Below are positions 8,527 through 16,653 of a stretch of 55,500 nt of DNA, piece after piece. Source of the stretch: Bacillota bacterium (GTDB lineage Bacteria > Bacillota > UBA994 > UBA5500). The notes under the pieces are model-generated. The model was not told where the DNA came from. It ran no database searches and saw only the letters and a list, made by a program, of their open reading frames with translations. A program made the position numbers and the translations under genes. Position 1 is the stretch's first letter; every line of letters begins with the position of its first letter. The stretch spans positions 1-55,500 of the forward strand of contig JAEZJZ010000074.1 of NCBI GenBank assembly GCA_023436245.1, read 5' to 3'.

Positions 8527-8790
8527 GCAGTGCCATTGGCACTGCCTGGACTCTATTGAGATCGCAATGCCTTGCGGCATTGCTGGAGGAACAAGCTGAT
8601 AGTTGCTCCGCAACAATCACTTCACTGAGATCGCAGTGTCTGCGACACTGCTAGAGGAACAAGCTGATAGTTGCATACGGTACGAGCCGATAGTTGCTGG
8701 CGCAACAATCGCCTTATTTAGGCCGCAAGTCCGAAGGACTTGCTCCGCAACAATCACTTCATTGAGATCGCAATGTCTGGTGACATTGCT
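8527..8790. repeat. Cluster of double-hairpin repeats between rpsH and rplF
   Basis: This gap of about 280 bp holds several linked hairpins. Stems include GCAGTGCC/GGCACTGC, GCAATGCC/GGCATTGC, AGTTGC/GCAAC, GCAGTGTC/GACACTGC, GCAAGTCC/GGACTTGC and GCAATGTC/GACATTGC. Conserved linkers recur: GAGGAACAAGCTGAT, then ATCACTTCAYTGAGATCGC or ATCGCCTTATTTAGGCCGC. Stem sequences differ between copies but stay complementary, which suggests selection for or generation of RNA or DNA hairpins. The last unit ends in the GGAGGAGGTG ribosome-binding site of rplF. Confidence 0.85.
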
Positions 8791-8805
8791 GGAGGAGGTG
8801 CACAG

Positions 8806-9366
8806 ATGTCACGTATCGGCAGAAGGCCAATCGCTGTACCGGCTGGTGTAGATGTTAAGATCGAAGGTGCCAGGATCACAGTGAAAGGCCCAAAGGGAAC
8901 ACTCACCCGCGAGCTTCATCCAGATATGCAGATCAGCCTGGAAGGTGGGGTCCTGACCGTTAACCGCCCGAGCGAGGAACAGCAGCATAAGGCCTTACAC
9001 GGTTTGACCCGTACACTGGTGTCCAACATGGTTGAGGGTGTCACCAAGGGCTATGAGAAGCGGCTGAAGGCAGTTTCTGTCGGTTGGAGAGCAAGTGTGC
9101 AGGGCCAGAAGTTGGTTCTGAACGTTGGCTATTCTCATCCGATTGAGATTGATCCACCGGCTGGGGTAGAGTTCAAGACAGAGATGACGGTTCATCCGCC
9201 TTATGGCAACGTCCCGTTGATCATCATCTCTGGCATCGATAAGGAAGCTGTAGGTCAGATGGCTGCTTCCATTCGCAAGATTAGGGAGCCGGAACCTTAC
9301 CTCGGCAAGGGTATCCAGTATGTTGGTGAAGTCATTCGCCGCAAGGCTGGCAAAACTGCCAAGTAA
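8806..9366 (+). CDS. rplF: 50S ribosomal protein L6
   Basis: The 186-residue L6 starts at the ATG at 8806 (MSRIGRRPIAVPAGVDV), directly after GGAGGAGGTG. The open frame extends upstream into the repeat cluster, but that part is not L6. The C-terminal EPYLGKGIQYVGEVIRRKAGK is characteristic. Both neighbouring gaps contain hairpin repeats. Confidence 0.96.
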   Translation: MSRIGRRPIAVPAGVDVKIEGARITVKGPKGTLTRELHPDMQISLEGGVLTVNRPSEEQQHKALHGLTRTLVSNMVEGVTKGYEKRLKAVSVGWRASVQGQKLVLNVGYSHPIEIDPPAGVEFKTEMTVHPPYGNVPLIIISGIDKEAVGQMAASIRKIREPEPYLGKGIQYVGEVIRRKAGKTAK

Positions 9367-9515
9367 GCAAGGAACAAGCTGATAGTTGCGTAAGGTACGA
9401 GCCGATAGTTGCTGGCGCAACAATCGCCCTATTTGGACCGCAAGTCCGAAGGACTTGCTCCGCAACCATCACTTCATTGAGATCGCATGTTGCTGGTGCA
9501 ACATGCTAGGAAAGG
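9367..9515. repeat. Double-hairpin repeats between rplF and rplR
   Basis: This gap repeats much of the rpsH-rplF spacer nearly word for word: the GCTGATAGTTGC stem, GGTACGAGCCGAT, a GCAACAATCGCCCTATTTGGACCGC linker and the CAAGTCcgaaGGACTTG hairpin. It finishes with a GCATGTTGC/GCAACATGC stem before the AAAGGAGAG site of rplR. The near identity suggests recent duplication or gene conversion between the two spacers. Confidence 0.85.
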
Positions 9516-9527
9516 AGAGAACGAGCG

Positions 9528-9896
9528 GTGATCACTAGGCAAGATAAGAACGCGGTCCGGAAGATCCGTCATGCACGGGTGCGCAGGAAGCTGCAGGGCA
9601 CCATGGAGCGGCCCCGGCTCAACGTTTACCGCAGTTCCAATCATATTTACACCCAGATCATTGATGATCTCACTGGCATGACTTTAGCTAGTGCTTCCAC
9701 TCTTAGCCCGGAGTTGGCGGAGATGCGCCAGAGCGGAGGCAATGTAGAAGCAGCCAAGCGCGTTGGTGAGCTGATTGCCAAGAAGGCTCAGGAGCGCGGG
9801 ATCACCAAGGTCGTTTTTGACCGCGGCGGCTATCTGTATCACGGGCGCATTGCGGCCCTGGCAGCGGCTGCTCGCGAGGCCGGCCTGGAATTCTAG
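9528..9896 (+). CDS. rplR: 50S ribosomal protein L18
   Basis: The 122-residue product starts at GTG and contains RPRLNVYRSSNHIYTQIIDD and the C-terminal FDRGGYLYHGRIAALAAAAREAGL, both typical of L18, which binds 5S rRNA together with L5. It lies 20 bp before rpsE. Confidence 0.96.
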   Translation: MITRQDKNAVRKIRHARVRRKLQGTMERPRLNVYRSSNHIYTQIIDDLTGMTLASASTLSPELAEMRQSGGNVEAAKRVGELIAKKAQERGITKVVFDRGGYLYHGRIAALAAAAREAGLEF

Positions 9897-9916
9897 GCAA
9901 GAAGGAGGGAAACACC

Positions 9917-10417
9917 ATGGAGCGCATTGATCCGAATACTCTCGAGTTAACTGAACAAGTGATTAAGGTTAACCGCGTCGCCAAGACTCGTAAGGGCGGT
10001 CGCGATATGAGTTTCAGCGCCGTAGTGGCCGTTGGCGATAAGAATGGTCATGTCGGAGTTGGCCTCGGCAAGGCCAAAGAAGTAATGGACGCTATTCGCA
10101 AGGGCACGGAAAGCGCCAAGAAGAGCCTGGTTAAGGTTCCGATTGTGAAGACAACCGTCCCGCATGAGGCCATGGGCAACTTCGGAGCAGCCAAAGTTCT
10201 GATTAAGCCGGCTTCCGAAGGTACTGGCGTTATCGCTGGTGGTGCAGTCAGAGTGATCATGGAGCTTTCCGGCGTACGCGACGTTCTTACCAAGTCGCTC
10301 GGATCCTCAAACGCTATCAACTCAGCATATGCCACCATCGAAGGCCTGAAGCTCCTGAAACGTGCGGAGGACGTCGCGAGATTGCGCGGCAAGTCCGTTG
10401 AAGAATTGCTGGGCTAG
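9917..10417 (+). CDS. rpsE: 30S ribosomal protein S5
   Basis: The 166-residue protein has the N-terminal double-stranded-RNA-binding-like domain (VNRVAKTRKGGRDMSFSA...GDKNGHVGVGLGKAKEV) and the C-terminal S5 domain (GVRDVLTKSLGSSNAIN). S5 takes part in decoding accuracy. AAGGAGGG precedes the ATG. Confidence 0.97.
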   Translation: MERIDPNTLELTEQVIKVNRVAKTRKGGRDMSFSAVVAVGDKNGHVGVGLGKAKEVMDAIRKGTESAKKSLVKVPIVKTTVPHEAMGNFGAAKVLIKPASEGTGVIAGGAVRVIMELSGVRDVLTKSLGSSNAINSAYATIEGLKLLKRAEDVARLRGKSVEELLG

Positions 10418-10429
10418 GAGGGAACGAAC

Positions 10430-10615
10430 GTGGCCAAATTGCAGGTTACTCTGGTCAAGAGCCCGATCGGCTATCCTGACCGGCAGCGTCTGACCGCCGA
10501 AGCATTGGGATTGCATCGTCTGCATCAGACCGTAGAGCATGACGACAGCCCTGCTATTCGCGGCATGGTCAAGAAAATTGCGCATTTGCTGAAGGTCTGC
10601 GAGACCGAAGCGTAG
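10430..10615 (+). CDS. rpmD: 50S ribosomal protein L30
   Basis: The 61-residue product starts at GTG after AGGAGGG and shows the L30 pattern VTLVKSPIGYPDRQRLTAEALGL...HDDSPAIRGMVKKIAHLL. It is followed by a 120-bp gap filled with palindromes before rplO. Confidence 0.95.
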   Translation: MAKLQVTLVKSPIGYPDRQRLTAEALGLHRLHQTVEHDDSPAIRGMVKKIAHLLKVCETEA

Positions 10616-10620
10616 AAAAG

Positions 10621-10722
10621 ACCGAAGGTTGGTCGCATTCCCGCGACCAAGCCTCTATGACACGGGTCGCAATCAGGCGACCAGGCCCGGATGATTCGGG
10701 TCGCATCTCATGCGGCCCCTAC
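10621..10722. repeat. Palindromic GGTCGC...GCGACC repeats between rpmD and rplO
   Basis: Three small hairpins lie in series: TTGGTCGC/GCGACCAA, GGTCGC/GGCGACC and GGGTCGCAT...GCGGCCCC, the last followed by TACTAGGAGG, the rplO ribosome-binding site. The third unit resembles the palindrome at 53.26 kb (GGGTCGCATGCAGCGACCCCTAC), so this is a dispersed REP-like family. Confidence 0.7.
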
Positions 10723-10735
10723 TAGGAGGTGCAAT

Positions 10736-11179
10736 ATGAATCTGAATGAACTGAGGCCAGCACCAGGCTCCACCAAGAAGCGCAAACGCGTTGGACGCGG
10801 TACCGGTTCGAGACACGGCAAGACCTCTACCCGCGGCTCGAAGGGTCAGAACTCCCGTTCCGGCGGTGGAGTACGCCCCGGCTTCGAGGGTGGTCAGTTG
10901 CCGATCCAGCGTCGCTTGCCGAAGCGTGGGTTTAGCAATGCCCGCTACAAGACCCAGTATGCGGTGGTCAATGTTGGCGATCTGGATGTATTTGAGAATG
11001 ATGCAGTTGTTGATCTGCAGGCTCTCCGTCTGGCAGGTTTGGTCAAGGCCGTACATGACGGCGTGAAGGTTTTAGGCAATGGCGAGCTCAGCAAACGTTT
11101 GACTGTCCAGGCCGCAGCCTTCAGCGGCAGCGCTTTGGAGAAGATTGCTGCCGCAGGCGGCAAGGCCGAGGTGAACTAA
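10736..11179 (+). CDS. rplO: 50S ribosomal protein L15
   Basis: The 147-residue product starts at 10736 (MNLNELRPAPGSTKKRKRVG) after TAGGAGGTG. An in-frame extension to 10691 lies in the repeat. The glycine-rich stretch GRGTGSRHGKTSTRGSKGQ and the GGQLPIQRRLPKRGFSN motif identify L15. It ends one base before secY. Confidence 0.96.
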   Translation: MNLNELRPAPGSTKKRKRVGRGTGSRHGKTSTRGSKGQNSRSGGGVRPGFEGGQLPIQRRLPKRGFSNARYKTQYAVVNVGDLDVFENDAVVDLQALRLAGLVKAVHDGVKVLGNGELSKRLTVQAAAFSGSALEKIAAAGGKAEVN

Positions 11180-11180
11180 C

Positions 11181-12437
11181 GTGTTGGAAGCGATCCGCAA
11201 CGCATGGAAGATCGCTGACCTGCGCAAGAAGATACTCTTCACACTGGGTATGTTCCTGGTCTTCAGGGTTGGCGCGCAAATTACTGCACCCGGTCTGGAC
11301 CCGGATGCAGTGTCAGAGCTATTCACAAAGGGATTGTTTGGTTTCGTAAACCTGCTATCCGGCGGCGCGTTGGAGCAGCTGTCCATCTTTGCCTTGAACA
11401 TCGGCCCTTACGTCACCGCATCCATTGTCATCAACTTGTTGACCATCATCATTCCCAGTTGGGAAAGGATGATGAAGGAAGGCGAAGAAGGCCGCAAGAA
11501 GATCGCTCAGTACACGCGTTATGCGACCGTCGTTCTAGCGTTCATCCAGGGATTTGCAACAGCTTGGGGCTTGCGTAACTCTGGGGCTGTGCTGAATACC
11601 TCTATTGGCGGGCTGTTGATGATCGCCACCGCCTTCACTGCCGGTACTGCCGTGTTGATGTGGATCGGTGAGTTGATCACAGAGAAGGGTGTCGGTAACG
11701 GTATCTCCTTGATTATCTTTGCCAACATCATCTCTCGACTGCCGAAGGGGCTCGTCTCCATCTTTGAAGCCGTCAAGGCGGGCACGTTGAATATCTTCAT
11801 AGTCATTGTGTTGGCAATTCTGGCTCTGGCGGTCATCGCCGCTGTCGTCTATGTTCAGGAAGGCCAGCGCCGCATTCCGGTGCAGTATGCCAAGCGGGTG
11901 GTCGGACGGAAGATGTACGGCGGACAATCAACACACATTCCGTTGCGTATCAATCAGGCGGGCGTGATTCCGGTGATCTTCGCTTCGTCATTGCTGATGT
12001 TCCCGCAGATGTTGACGCAATTCATCAATCATCCTGTGGCTCAACGCATTGCCGGTTGGTTCGCGTATGGATCACCCTTGCACATCGTGCTCTACATCGC
12101 ACTGATCATTGCCTTTGCCTATTTCTACACGTTCACGCAGTTTAACCCGCGGGACGTGTCCGACAATCTGAAGAAGCACGGCGGCTTCATTCCTGGATTG
12201 CGTCCGGGTAAGCCGACAACAGACTATCTCTACAAGGTAGTCAATCGCCTGATCTTGGTGGGCGCCGTCTTCCTCTCCGCGATCGTTCTTCTACCGTTAC
12301 TGCTTAGCTCAGCTGTCAAGTACAACATCGGCTTGGGTGGTAATGCATTGCTGATCGTAGTCGGCGTTGCCCTGGAGACGATGAAACAAATTGAAGCTCA
12401 GATGGCAATCCGTCATTACGGCGGGTTCATGCGCTAA
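11181..12437 (+). CDS. secY: Protein translocase subunit SecY
   Basis: This 418-residue polytopic membrane protein is the channel subunit of the Sec translocon. It starts at GTG with no gap after rplO. The plug and pore region follows GAQITAPGLDPDAV. The TM2 block LSIFALNIGPYVTASIVINLL, the GQSTHIPLRINQAGVIPVIFA segment and the RPGKPTTDYL cytoplasmic loop are SecY signatures, and ten hydrophobic segments can be traced. Position between rplO and adk matches other Bacillota. Confidence 0.97.
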   Translation: MLEAIRNAWKIADLRKKILFTLGMFLVFRVGAQITAPGLDPDAVSELFTKGLFGFVNLLSGGALEQLSIFALNIGPYVTASIVINLLTIIIPSWERMMKEGEEGRKKIAQYTRYATVVLAFIQGFATAWGLRNSGAVLNTSIGGLLMIATAFTAGTAVLMWIGELITEKGVGNGISLIIFANIISRLPKGLVSIFEAVKAGTLNIFIVIVLAILALAVIAAVVYVQEGQRRIPVQYAKRVVGRKMYGGQSTHIPLRINQAGVIPVIFASSLLMFPQMLTQFINHPVAQRIAGWFAYGSPLHIVLYIALIIAFAYFYTFTQFNPRDVSDNLKKHGGFIPGLRPGKPTTDYLYKVVNRLILVGAVFLSAIVLLPLLLSSAVKYNIGLGGNALLIVVGVALETMKQIEAQMAIRHYGGFMR

Positions 12438-12452
12438 GCGGGGGTGTTAGCC

Positions 12453-13097
12453 TTGAAGATTATTCTGATGGGACCGCCTGGGGCCGGAAAAGGTACACAG
12501 GCCGTCCACATCTCAGAGCACTACCGTATCCCGCACATCTCCACAGGGGACATGTTTCGGGCAGCGGTTGCTGCCGGCACAGAGATGGGCAAGAAGGCCA
12601 AGTTGTTCATGGATCAGGGGCTGCTGGTGCCGGATGAAGTGACAATCGGCATTGTCAGGGAGCGGCTGGCTGAGGCTGACTGCGCCAACGGGTTTCTGCT
12701 GGACGGGTTTCCTCGTACGCTGGCTCAAGCCGAAGCGCTGGATCGCACACTGCAGGGCAACCCGATCGACGTGGCTCTGAACATTGAAGTGCCCCATGAG
12801 GAACTGATTCGGCGTCTGACTGGGCGACGGGTCTGTCGTTCCTGCGGCGCCACCTACCACCTGCAGTCCAAGCCGGCTCAGGTGGATGGTGTCTGCGACG
12901 TCTGCGGCGGTGAACTCTATCAGCGCGTTGACGACGAAATCGCGACCGTGAGCAACCGCTTGAGCGTTTACAGCAAGCAGACAGAACCGCTGGTGGCCTA
13001 TTATCGGGCAGCAGGGAAGTTGGTTTCGGTTGCTGGCACCAAGGGGATTGATCAGGTCTTTCAGGAGATCATCGATCGCCTGCAAGCGTGGCAGTAG
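12453..13097 (+). CDS. adk: Adenylate kinase (zinc LID type)
   Basis: The 214-residue enzyme interconverts ATP+AMP and 2 ADP. The P-loop GPPGAGKGT is at residues 7-15, and the AMP-binding ISTGDMFRAAV and DGFPRT motifs follow. The LID domain has four cysteines in two CxxC pairs (CRSC and CDVC), the zinc-stabilised form of Gram-positive bacteria. A TTG start is chosen because it gives the standard MKIILMGPPG N-terminus and sits about 8 bases after GCGGGGG; the GTG at 12444 is an alternative. The usual next gene, map, is missing. Confidence 0.95.
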   Translation: MKIILMGPPGAGKGTQAVHISEHYRIPHISTGDMFRAAVAAGTEMGKKAKLFMDQGLLVPDEVTIGIVRERLAEADCANGFLLDGFPRTLAQAEALDRTLQGNPIDVALNIEVPHEELIRRLTGRRVCRSCGATYHLQSKPAQVDGVCDVCGGELYQRVDDEIATVSNRLSVYSKQTEPLVAYYRAAGKLVSVAGTKGIDQVFQEIIDRLQAWQ

Positions 13098-13386
13098 CCC
13101 CGGCGATGGGGAGACACCCAGACCAGCTTCTTTCAAGGCATTATCCCGGTTTGAAACGATCGCGAGTTGGCGATATTAATAGTATTGACAATTGGGCAGA
13201 AATTCCTGAGTTGTCCCCGGAGGTCCGAAAACCTGGCACACTCAAGTTGCCGGCGGCTTTCGGTGGAGTATCTGCACTGAGCGGTCAACGAAATTGCCAC
13301 CTTGCAATCGACCAGACCATTTCCAAAGATCTGTTTTCCGGCTTACGCAAAGCACAGGAAAGCGTGGTAAGGGAGGTTCTAGTCTA
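13098..13386 (+). promoter_or_regulatory. Gap replacing map, with a possible promoter
   Basis: This 289-bp stretch lies where methionine aminopeptidase (map) sits in most Bacillota. A candidate promoter has TTGAAA at 13151-13156 and TATTAA at 13174-13179, 17 bp apart. A 99-codon open frame (13088-13387) covers the region but has no recognisable domain and no proper start signal. The end carries the AAGGGAGG site for infA. Confidence 0.4.
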
Positions 13387-13605
13387 GTGCCAAAAGGTGA
13401 CGCAATTACGGTCAAAGGAACCGTTGTGGAAGCTCTCCCGAACGCTATGTTCCGGGTTGAGTTAGAGAATGGGCATAAGGTTTTGGCCCACATTTCCGGC
13501 AAGATCCGCATCAACTTTATTCGGATCCTTCCGGGCGACACAGTTACCGTTGAGTTGTCCCCGTACGACCTCACCAGGGGACGCATTCGTTACCGGGACA
13601 AATAG
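13387..13605 (+). CDS. infA: Translation initiation factor IF-1
   Basis: The 72-residue product starts at the GTG at 13387, after AAGGGAGG. It reads MPKGDAITVKGTVVEALPN and contains the S1-like OB-fold residues FRVELENGHKVLAHISGKIR and the C-terminal LTRGRIRYRDK. The frame is open 93 bases further upstream, but those residues do not belong to IF-1. Confidence 0.96.
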   Translation: MPKGDAITVKGTVVEALPNAMFRVELENGHKVLAHISGKIRINFIRILPGDTVTVELSPYDLTRGRIRYRDK

Positions 13606-13626
13606 TGGTTAAGGAGGTTCTAAACA

Positions 13627-13740
13627 ATGAAGGTTAGACCTTCGGTCAAGCCAATTTGTGAGAAATGTAAGCTTATCCGCCGCAAAGGACGCGTTATGGT
13701 CATTTGCGAGAATCCCAAGCACAAGCAGAAGCAGGGTTGA
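13627..13740 (+). CDS. rpmJ: 50S ribosomal protein L36
   Basis: This 37-residue protein is short enough to be missed by length filters. It reads MKVRPSVKPICEKCKLIRRK and carries the zinc ligands C11, C14, C27 and H32, the zinc-binding form of L36. AAGGAGG precedes the ATG, 21 bp after infA. Confidence 0.96.
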   Translation: MKVRPSVKPICEKCKLIRRKGRVMVICENPKHKQKQG

Positions 13741-13816
13741 TCGTTCGTCAGCGGCTGCACGAGCGATCAGAAGGACCTAAGACCAAGGCTACAATCCAGG
13801 AGGTGTAGAGCAAAGC

Positions 13817-14185
13817 ATGGCTCGTATATCTGGTGTTGACTTGCCGCGCGATAAGCGGGTGGAAGTAGCCCTTACCTACATTTTTGGTATCGGCCCCAGC
13901 CGTTCCCGCGCCATCTTGCAGAAGACCGAGGTCAATCCTGACACTCGGGTGCGCGACCTGACAGAAGACGAAGTAGCTCGCTTGCGCGAGGTGATCGACA
14001 AGGAGTACCAAGTCGAAGGTGACCTCCGCCGTGAGATCGGCTCAAGTATCAAACGCCTGATCGAGATTGGTTGCTACCGTGGACTTCGTCATCGTCGCGG
14101 TCTGCCTGTACGGGGACAGCGCACGAAGACAAATGCGCGTACCCGCAAGGGTCGGGCCAAGACCGTTGGCGTACGTCGTAAGTAG
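13817..14185 (+). CDS. rpsM: 30S ribosomal protein S13
   Basis: The 122-residue product begins MARISGVDLPRDKRVEVAL and ends with the basic tail RTKTNARTRKGRAKTVG typical of S13, which bridges the subunits and contacts P-site tRNA. CCAGGAGGTG lies upstream of the ATG. Confidence 0.96.
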   Translation: MARISGVDLPRDKRVEVALTYIFGIGPSRSRAILQKTEVNPDTRVRDLTEDEVARLREVIDKEYQVEGDLRREIGSSIKRLIEIGCYRGLRHRRGLPVRGQRTKTNARTRKGRAKTVGVRRK

Positions 14186-14206
14186 CAAAGGGGGGAACTA
14201 AAGCTA

Positions 14207-14602
14207 ATGGCTAAGAGAAAGGTCGCCGTTAAGGCGAAACGCCGTGAGCGGAAGAACGTTGAGTTTGGCATCGCTCACATTCGCTCGACTTTCAATAACA
14301 CCATCGTGACCATTACCGACAAGGCCGGTAACGCACTTTCTTGGTCAAGCGCCGGCAATGTTGGCTACAAGGGTTCTCGTAAGAGCACCCCGTTTGCTGC
14401 CGGCATCGCAGCTGAGACCGCCGCCAAAGTGGCCATGGATCATGGCATGCGGGAAGTAGAAGTGCACGTCAAGGGCCCCGGTTCCGGACGTGAGGCTGCC
14501 ATCCGTTCATTGCAGGCAACCGGCTTGGAAGTCAGCATGATCAAGGACGTCACCCCGGTTCCGCACAATGGTTGCCGTCCACCTAAGCGCCGCAGAGTAT
14601 GA
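14207..14602 (+). CDS. rpsK: 30S ribosomal protein S11
   Basis: The 131-residue product contains the S11 blocks IRSTFNNTIVTITDKAGN, GPGSGREAAIRSLQATGLEV and the C-terminal VTPVPHNGCRPPKRRRV. It is preceded by a basic N-terminus. The gene lies 21 bp after rpsM. Confidence 0.97.
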   Translation: MAKRKVAVKAKRRERKNVEFGIAHIRSTFNNTIVTITDKAGNALSWSSAGNVGYKGSRKSTPFAAGIAAETAAKVAMDHGMREVEVHVKGPGSGREAAIRSLQATGLEVSMIKDVTPVPHNGCRPPKRRRV

Positions 14603-14631
14603 TTTTGTCGAGAACGGAGGTGCAGGAATAA

Positions 14632-15255
14632 GTGGCTAATTACAATGGTCCCGTATGCCGTCTTTGTCGCCGCGAGGGCACAAAGCTGTTTCTGAAGGGA
14701 GCACGTTGCTACTCAGGTAAGTGTGCAGTAGATAGGCGTACCTACGCACCTGGCCAGCACGGTCAGGGACGTCGGGCTAAGGTTTCCGATTACGGTCATC
14801 AGCTTCGGGAGAAGCAGAAGGCTCGCCGCATTTATGGCGTGCTGGAGCGTCAGTTCCGTGGCTATTTCCAGAAGGCCGCTCACGCCAAGGGCGTCACCGG
14901 TGAGCGTTTGCTGCAGATTCTGGAACTGCGTCTAGACAACGTGATCTATCGTTTGGGCTTCGCTGATTCTCGCAACCAGGCTCGCCAGTTGGTCAATCAC
15001 GGCCACTTCACCGTCAACGGGCGTCGGGTGGATATCCCGTCCTTCTTGGTGAAGGAAGGCGACCAGATTAGCGTGCGCGAGAGCAGCCGCAGTGCTACCT
15101 ACTTCAAGGATCTGGCACTCGGAGACAGAGTCGTTCCAGAATGGCTCCGCTTGGATGCGGCCAATCAGGCTGGTTCTGTCGTCAGGGCTCCTAAGCGTGA
15201 GGACATTGACATTCCGGTGCAAGAGCACTTGATCGTAGAGAAGTACTCCAGATAG
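14632..15255 (+). CDS. rpsD: 30S ribosomal protein S4, zinc-binding type
   Basis: The 207-residue S4 starts at GTG. Four cysteines (C9, C12, C26, C31) in the N-terminal domain form the zinc site of this subtype. The S4 RNA-binding domain follows (LDNVIYRLGFADSRNQARQLV...HFTVNGRRVDIPS). Unlike B. subtilis, where rpsD is unlinked, it lies between rpsK and rpoA. Confidence 0.96.
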   Translation: MANYNGPVCRLCRREGTKLFLKGARCYSGKCAVDRRTYAPGQHGQGRRAKVSDYGHQLREKQKARRIYGVLERQFRGYFQKAAHAKGVTGERLLQILELRLDNVIYRLGFADSRNQARQLVNHGHFTVNGRRVDIPSFLVKEGDQISVRESSRSATYFKDLALGDRVVPEWLRLDAANQAGSVVRAPKREDIDIPVQEHLIVEKYSR

Positions 15256-15317
15256 CAGGCACCCTCGTATAATCCTACCGGAGCAAGATGGGGAAACAAG
15301 GAGGGTTAACGCCACCA

Positions 15318-16265
15318 ATGATAGAGATTGAAAAGCCGAAGATCGAATGCGAGTCAGTCAGCGAGGATAAGTCCTTTGGCAGATTCGTCGTGGAGCCGCT
15401 GGAGCGTGGTTATGGTACCACCCTGGGCAACGCCCTGCGACGCATCCTGCTTTCTTCCTTGCCAGGCGCGGCCATTACCTCGGTGAGAATTGAAGGGGTT
15501 CTGCACGAGTTCTCCTCCATTCCTGGAGTGGTGGAAGACACGACAGAGATCATTCTCAACCTGAAGGGCCTCCGCATACGTGTCCAAAGCGAAGAGCAGA
15601 AGACACTGCGCATCGAGAAGGTGGGAGAAGGCGTGGTCACTGGCGCTGACATTATCGCAGACGGCGACGTGACTGTCCTGAACCCGGAAACTGTCATTGC
15701 TACATTGGGCCGAGATGCTCGCCTGTTCATGGAAATGACGGCCGAGCAGGGCAGAGGGTATTCCCCAGCCGACCGCAACAAGCGTCCCAATCAGCCAATT
15801 GGAATCATTCCGATTGACTCCATCTTCACCCCGATCCAGAAGGTCAACTATCAGATTGAGAACACCCGTCGCGGGGATGTCACTGATCTGGATAAGCTGA
15901 CGCTTGAGGTCTGGACGGATGGCAGCATTCGTCCAGATGAGGCAGTGAGCCTCGGGGCAAAGATATTGTCGGAGCATCTGGACATGTTCATCGGCCTGAC
16001 TGAGCGTGCCAAGAATGAGCAGATCATGATTCAGAAGGACGAGGACGAAAACGACCGCGTTCTGGACATGACTATTGAGGAACTTGACCTCTCTGTTCGT
16101 TCTTACAACTGTCTGAAGCGGGCCGGGATCAACATGGTCTCCGAGCTGATTGAGAAGACTGAGGAAGACATGATGAAGGTCCGCAACTTGGGCAAGAAGT
16201 CACTGGAGGAAGTCCAGCTGAAACTAGCCGAGTTGGGACTGGCACTCAGAAAACTAGAGGATTGA
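15318..16265 (+). CDS. rpoA: RNA polymerase alpha subunit
   Basis: This 315-residue protein has the N-terminal dimerisation domain (RFVVEPLERGYGTTLGNALRRILLSS) and the C-terminal DNA- and activator-binding domain (IEELDLSVRSYNCLKRAGI...LGKKSLEEVQLKL), joined by an acidic linker (KDEDEND, near residue 245). The ATG at 15318 follows AAGGAGGG by 13 bases; an upstream ATG at 15288 adds ten non-conserved residues. Confidence 0.97.
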   Translation: MIEIEKPKIECESVSEDKSFGRFVVEPLERGYGTTLGNALRRILLSSLPGAAITSVRIEGVLHEFSSIPGVVEDTTEIILNLKGLRIRVQSEEQKTLRIEKVGEGVVTGADIIADGDVTVLNPETVIATLGRDARLFMEMTAEQGRGYSPADRNKRPNQPIGIIPIDSIFTPIQKVNYQIENTRRGDVTDLDKLTLEVWTDGSIRPDEAVSLGAKILSEHLDMFIGLTERAKNEQIMIQKDEDENDRVLDMTIEELDLSVRSYNCLKRAGINMVSELIEKTEEDMMKVRNLGKKSLEEVQLKLAELGLALRKLED

Positions 16266-16292
16266 ACTGAAAACTAAGGGGAGGTGTTCTCC

Positions 16293-16634
16293 GTGCCATA
16301 CCGCAAACTTGGCCGTCCGACCAACCATCGGCGTTCGATGCTGCGCAATCTGGTCACCAGCTTCTTGAACCATGGCCGCATCGAGACAACTGAGACCAGG
16401 GCCAAGACCGTTCGCACCATCGCAGAAAAGATGATCACTCTCGGCAAGCGAGGAGATCTGCACGCCCGCCGGCAAGCCATGGCTTACATCTTTGATGAGT
16501 CCGTGGTCACCAAGCTTTTTGCTGAGATTGCGCCCCGTTACGCTAATCGCTCAGGTGGATACACGCGTATTGTGAAGACAGATGTCCGCCGGGGAGATGC
16601 GGCCCCCCTCGCTATTCTCGAATTGGTAGAGTAG
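16293..16634 (+). CDS. rplQ: 50S ribosomal protein L17
   Basis: The 113-residue product starts at the GTG at 16293 after GGGGAGGTG and begins with PYRKLGRPTNHRRSMLRNL. The middle contains RIETTETRAKTVR and the end GDAAPLAILELVE. It closes the alpha operon and runs on into the ECF transporter genes with only 19 bp between. Confidence 0.96.
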   Translation: MPYRKLGRPTNHRRSMLRNLVTSFLNHGRIETTETRAKTVRTIAEKMITLGKRGDLHARRQAMAYIFDESVVTKLFAEIAPRYANRSGGYTRIVKTDVRRGDAAPLAILELVE

Positions 16635-16653
16635 TCACCAAGGAGGGATCGCC

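Noticed and set aside
8527..8790. CRISPR-like repeat cluster
   Set aside because: Repeats are hairpins with variable stems and constant linkers, spacing is irregular, there are no unique spacers of constant length and no cas genes.
13294..13386. Longer N-terminus for IF-1
   Set aside because: The extra residues are not part of IF-1, and the GTG at 13387 has the proper Shine-Dalgarno spacing.
13088..13387. 99-codon frame between adk and infA
   Set aside because: It starts inside adk, runs into the infA start, has no ribosome-binding site and no recognisable motif; it does not resemble methionine aminopeptidase.
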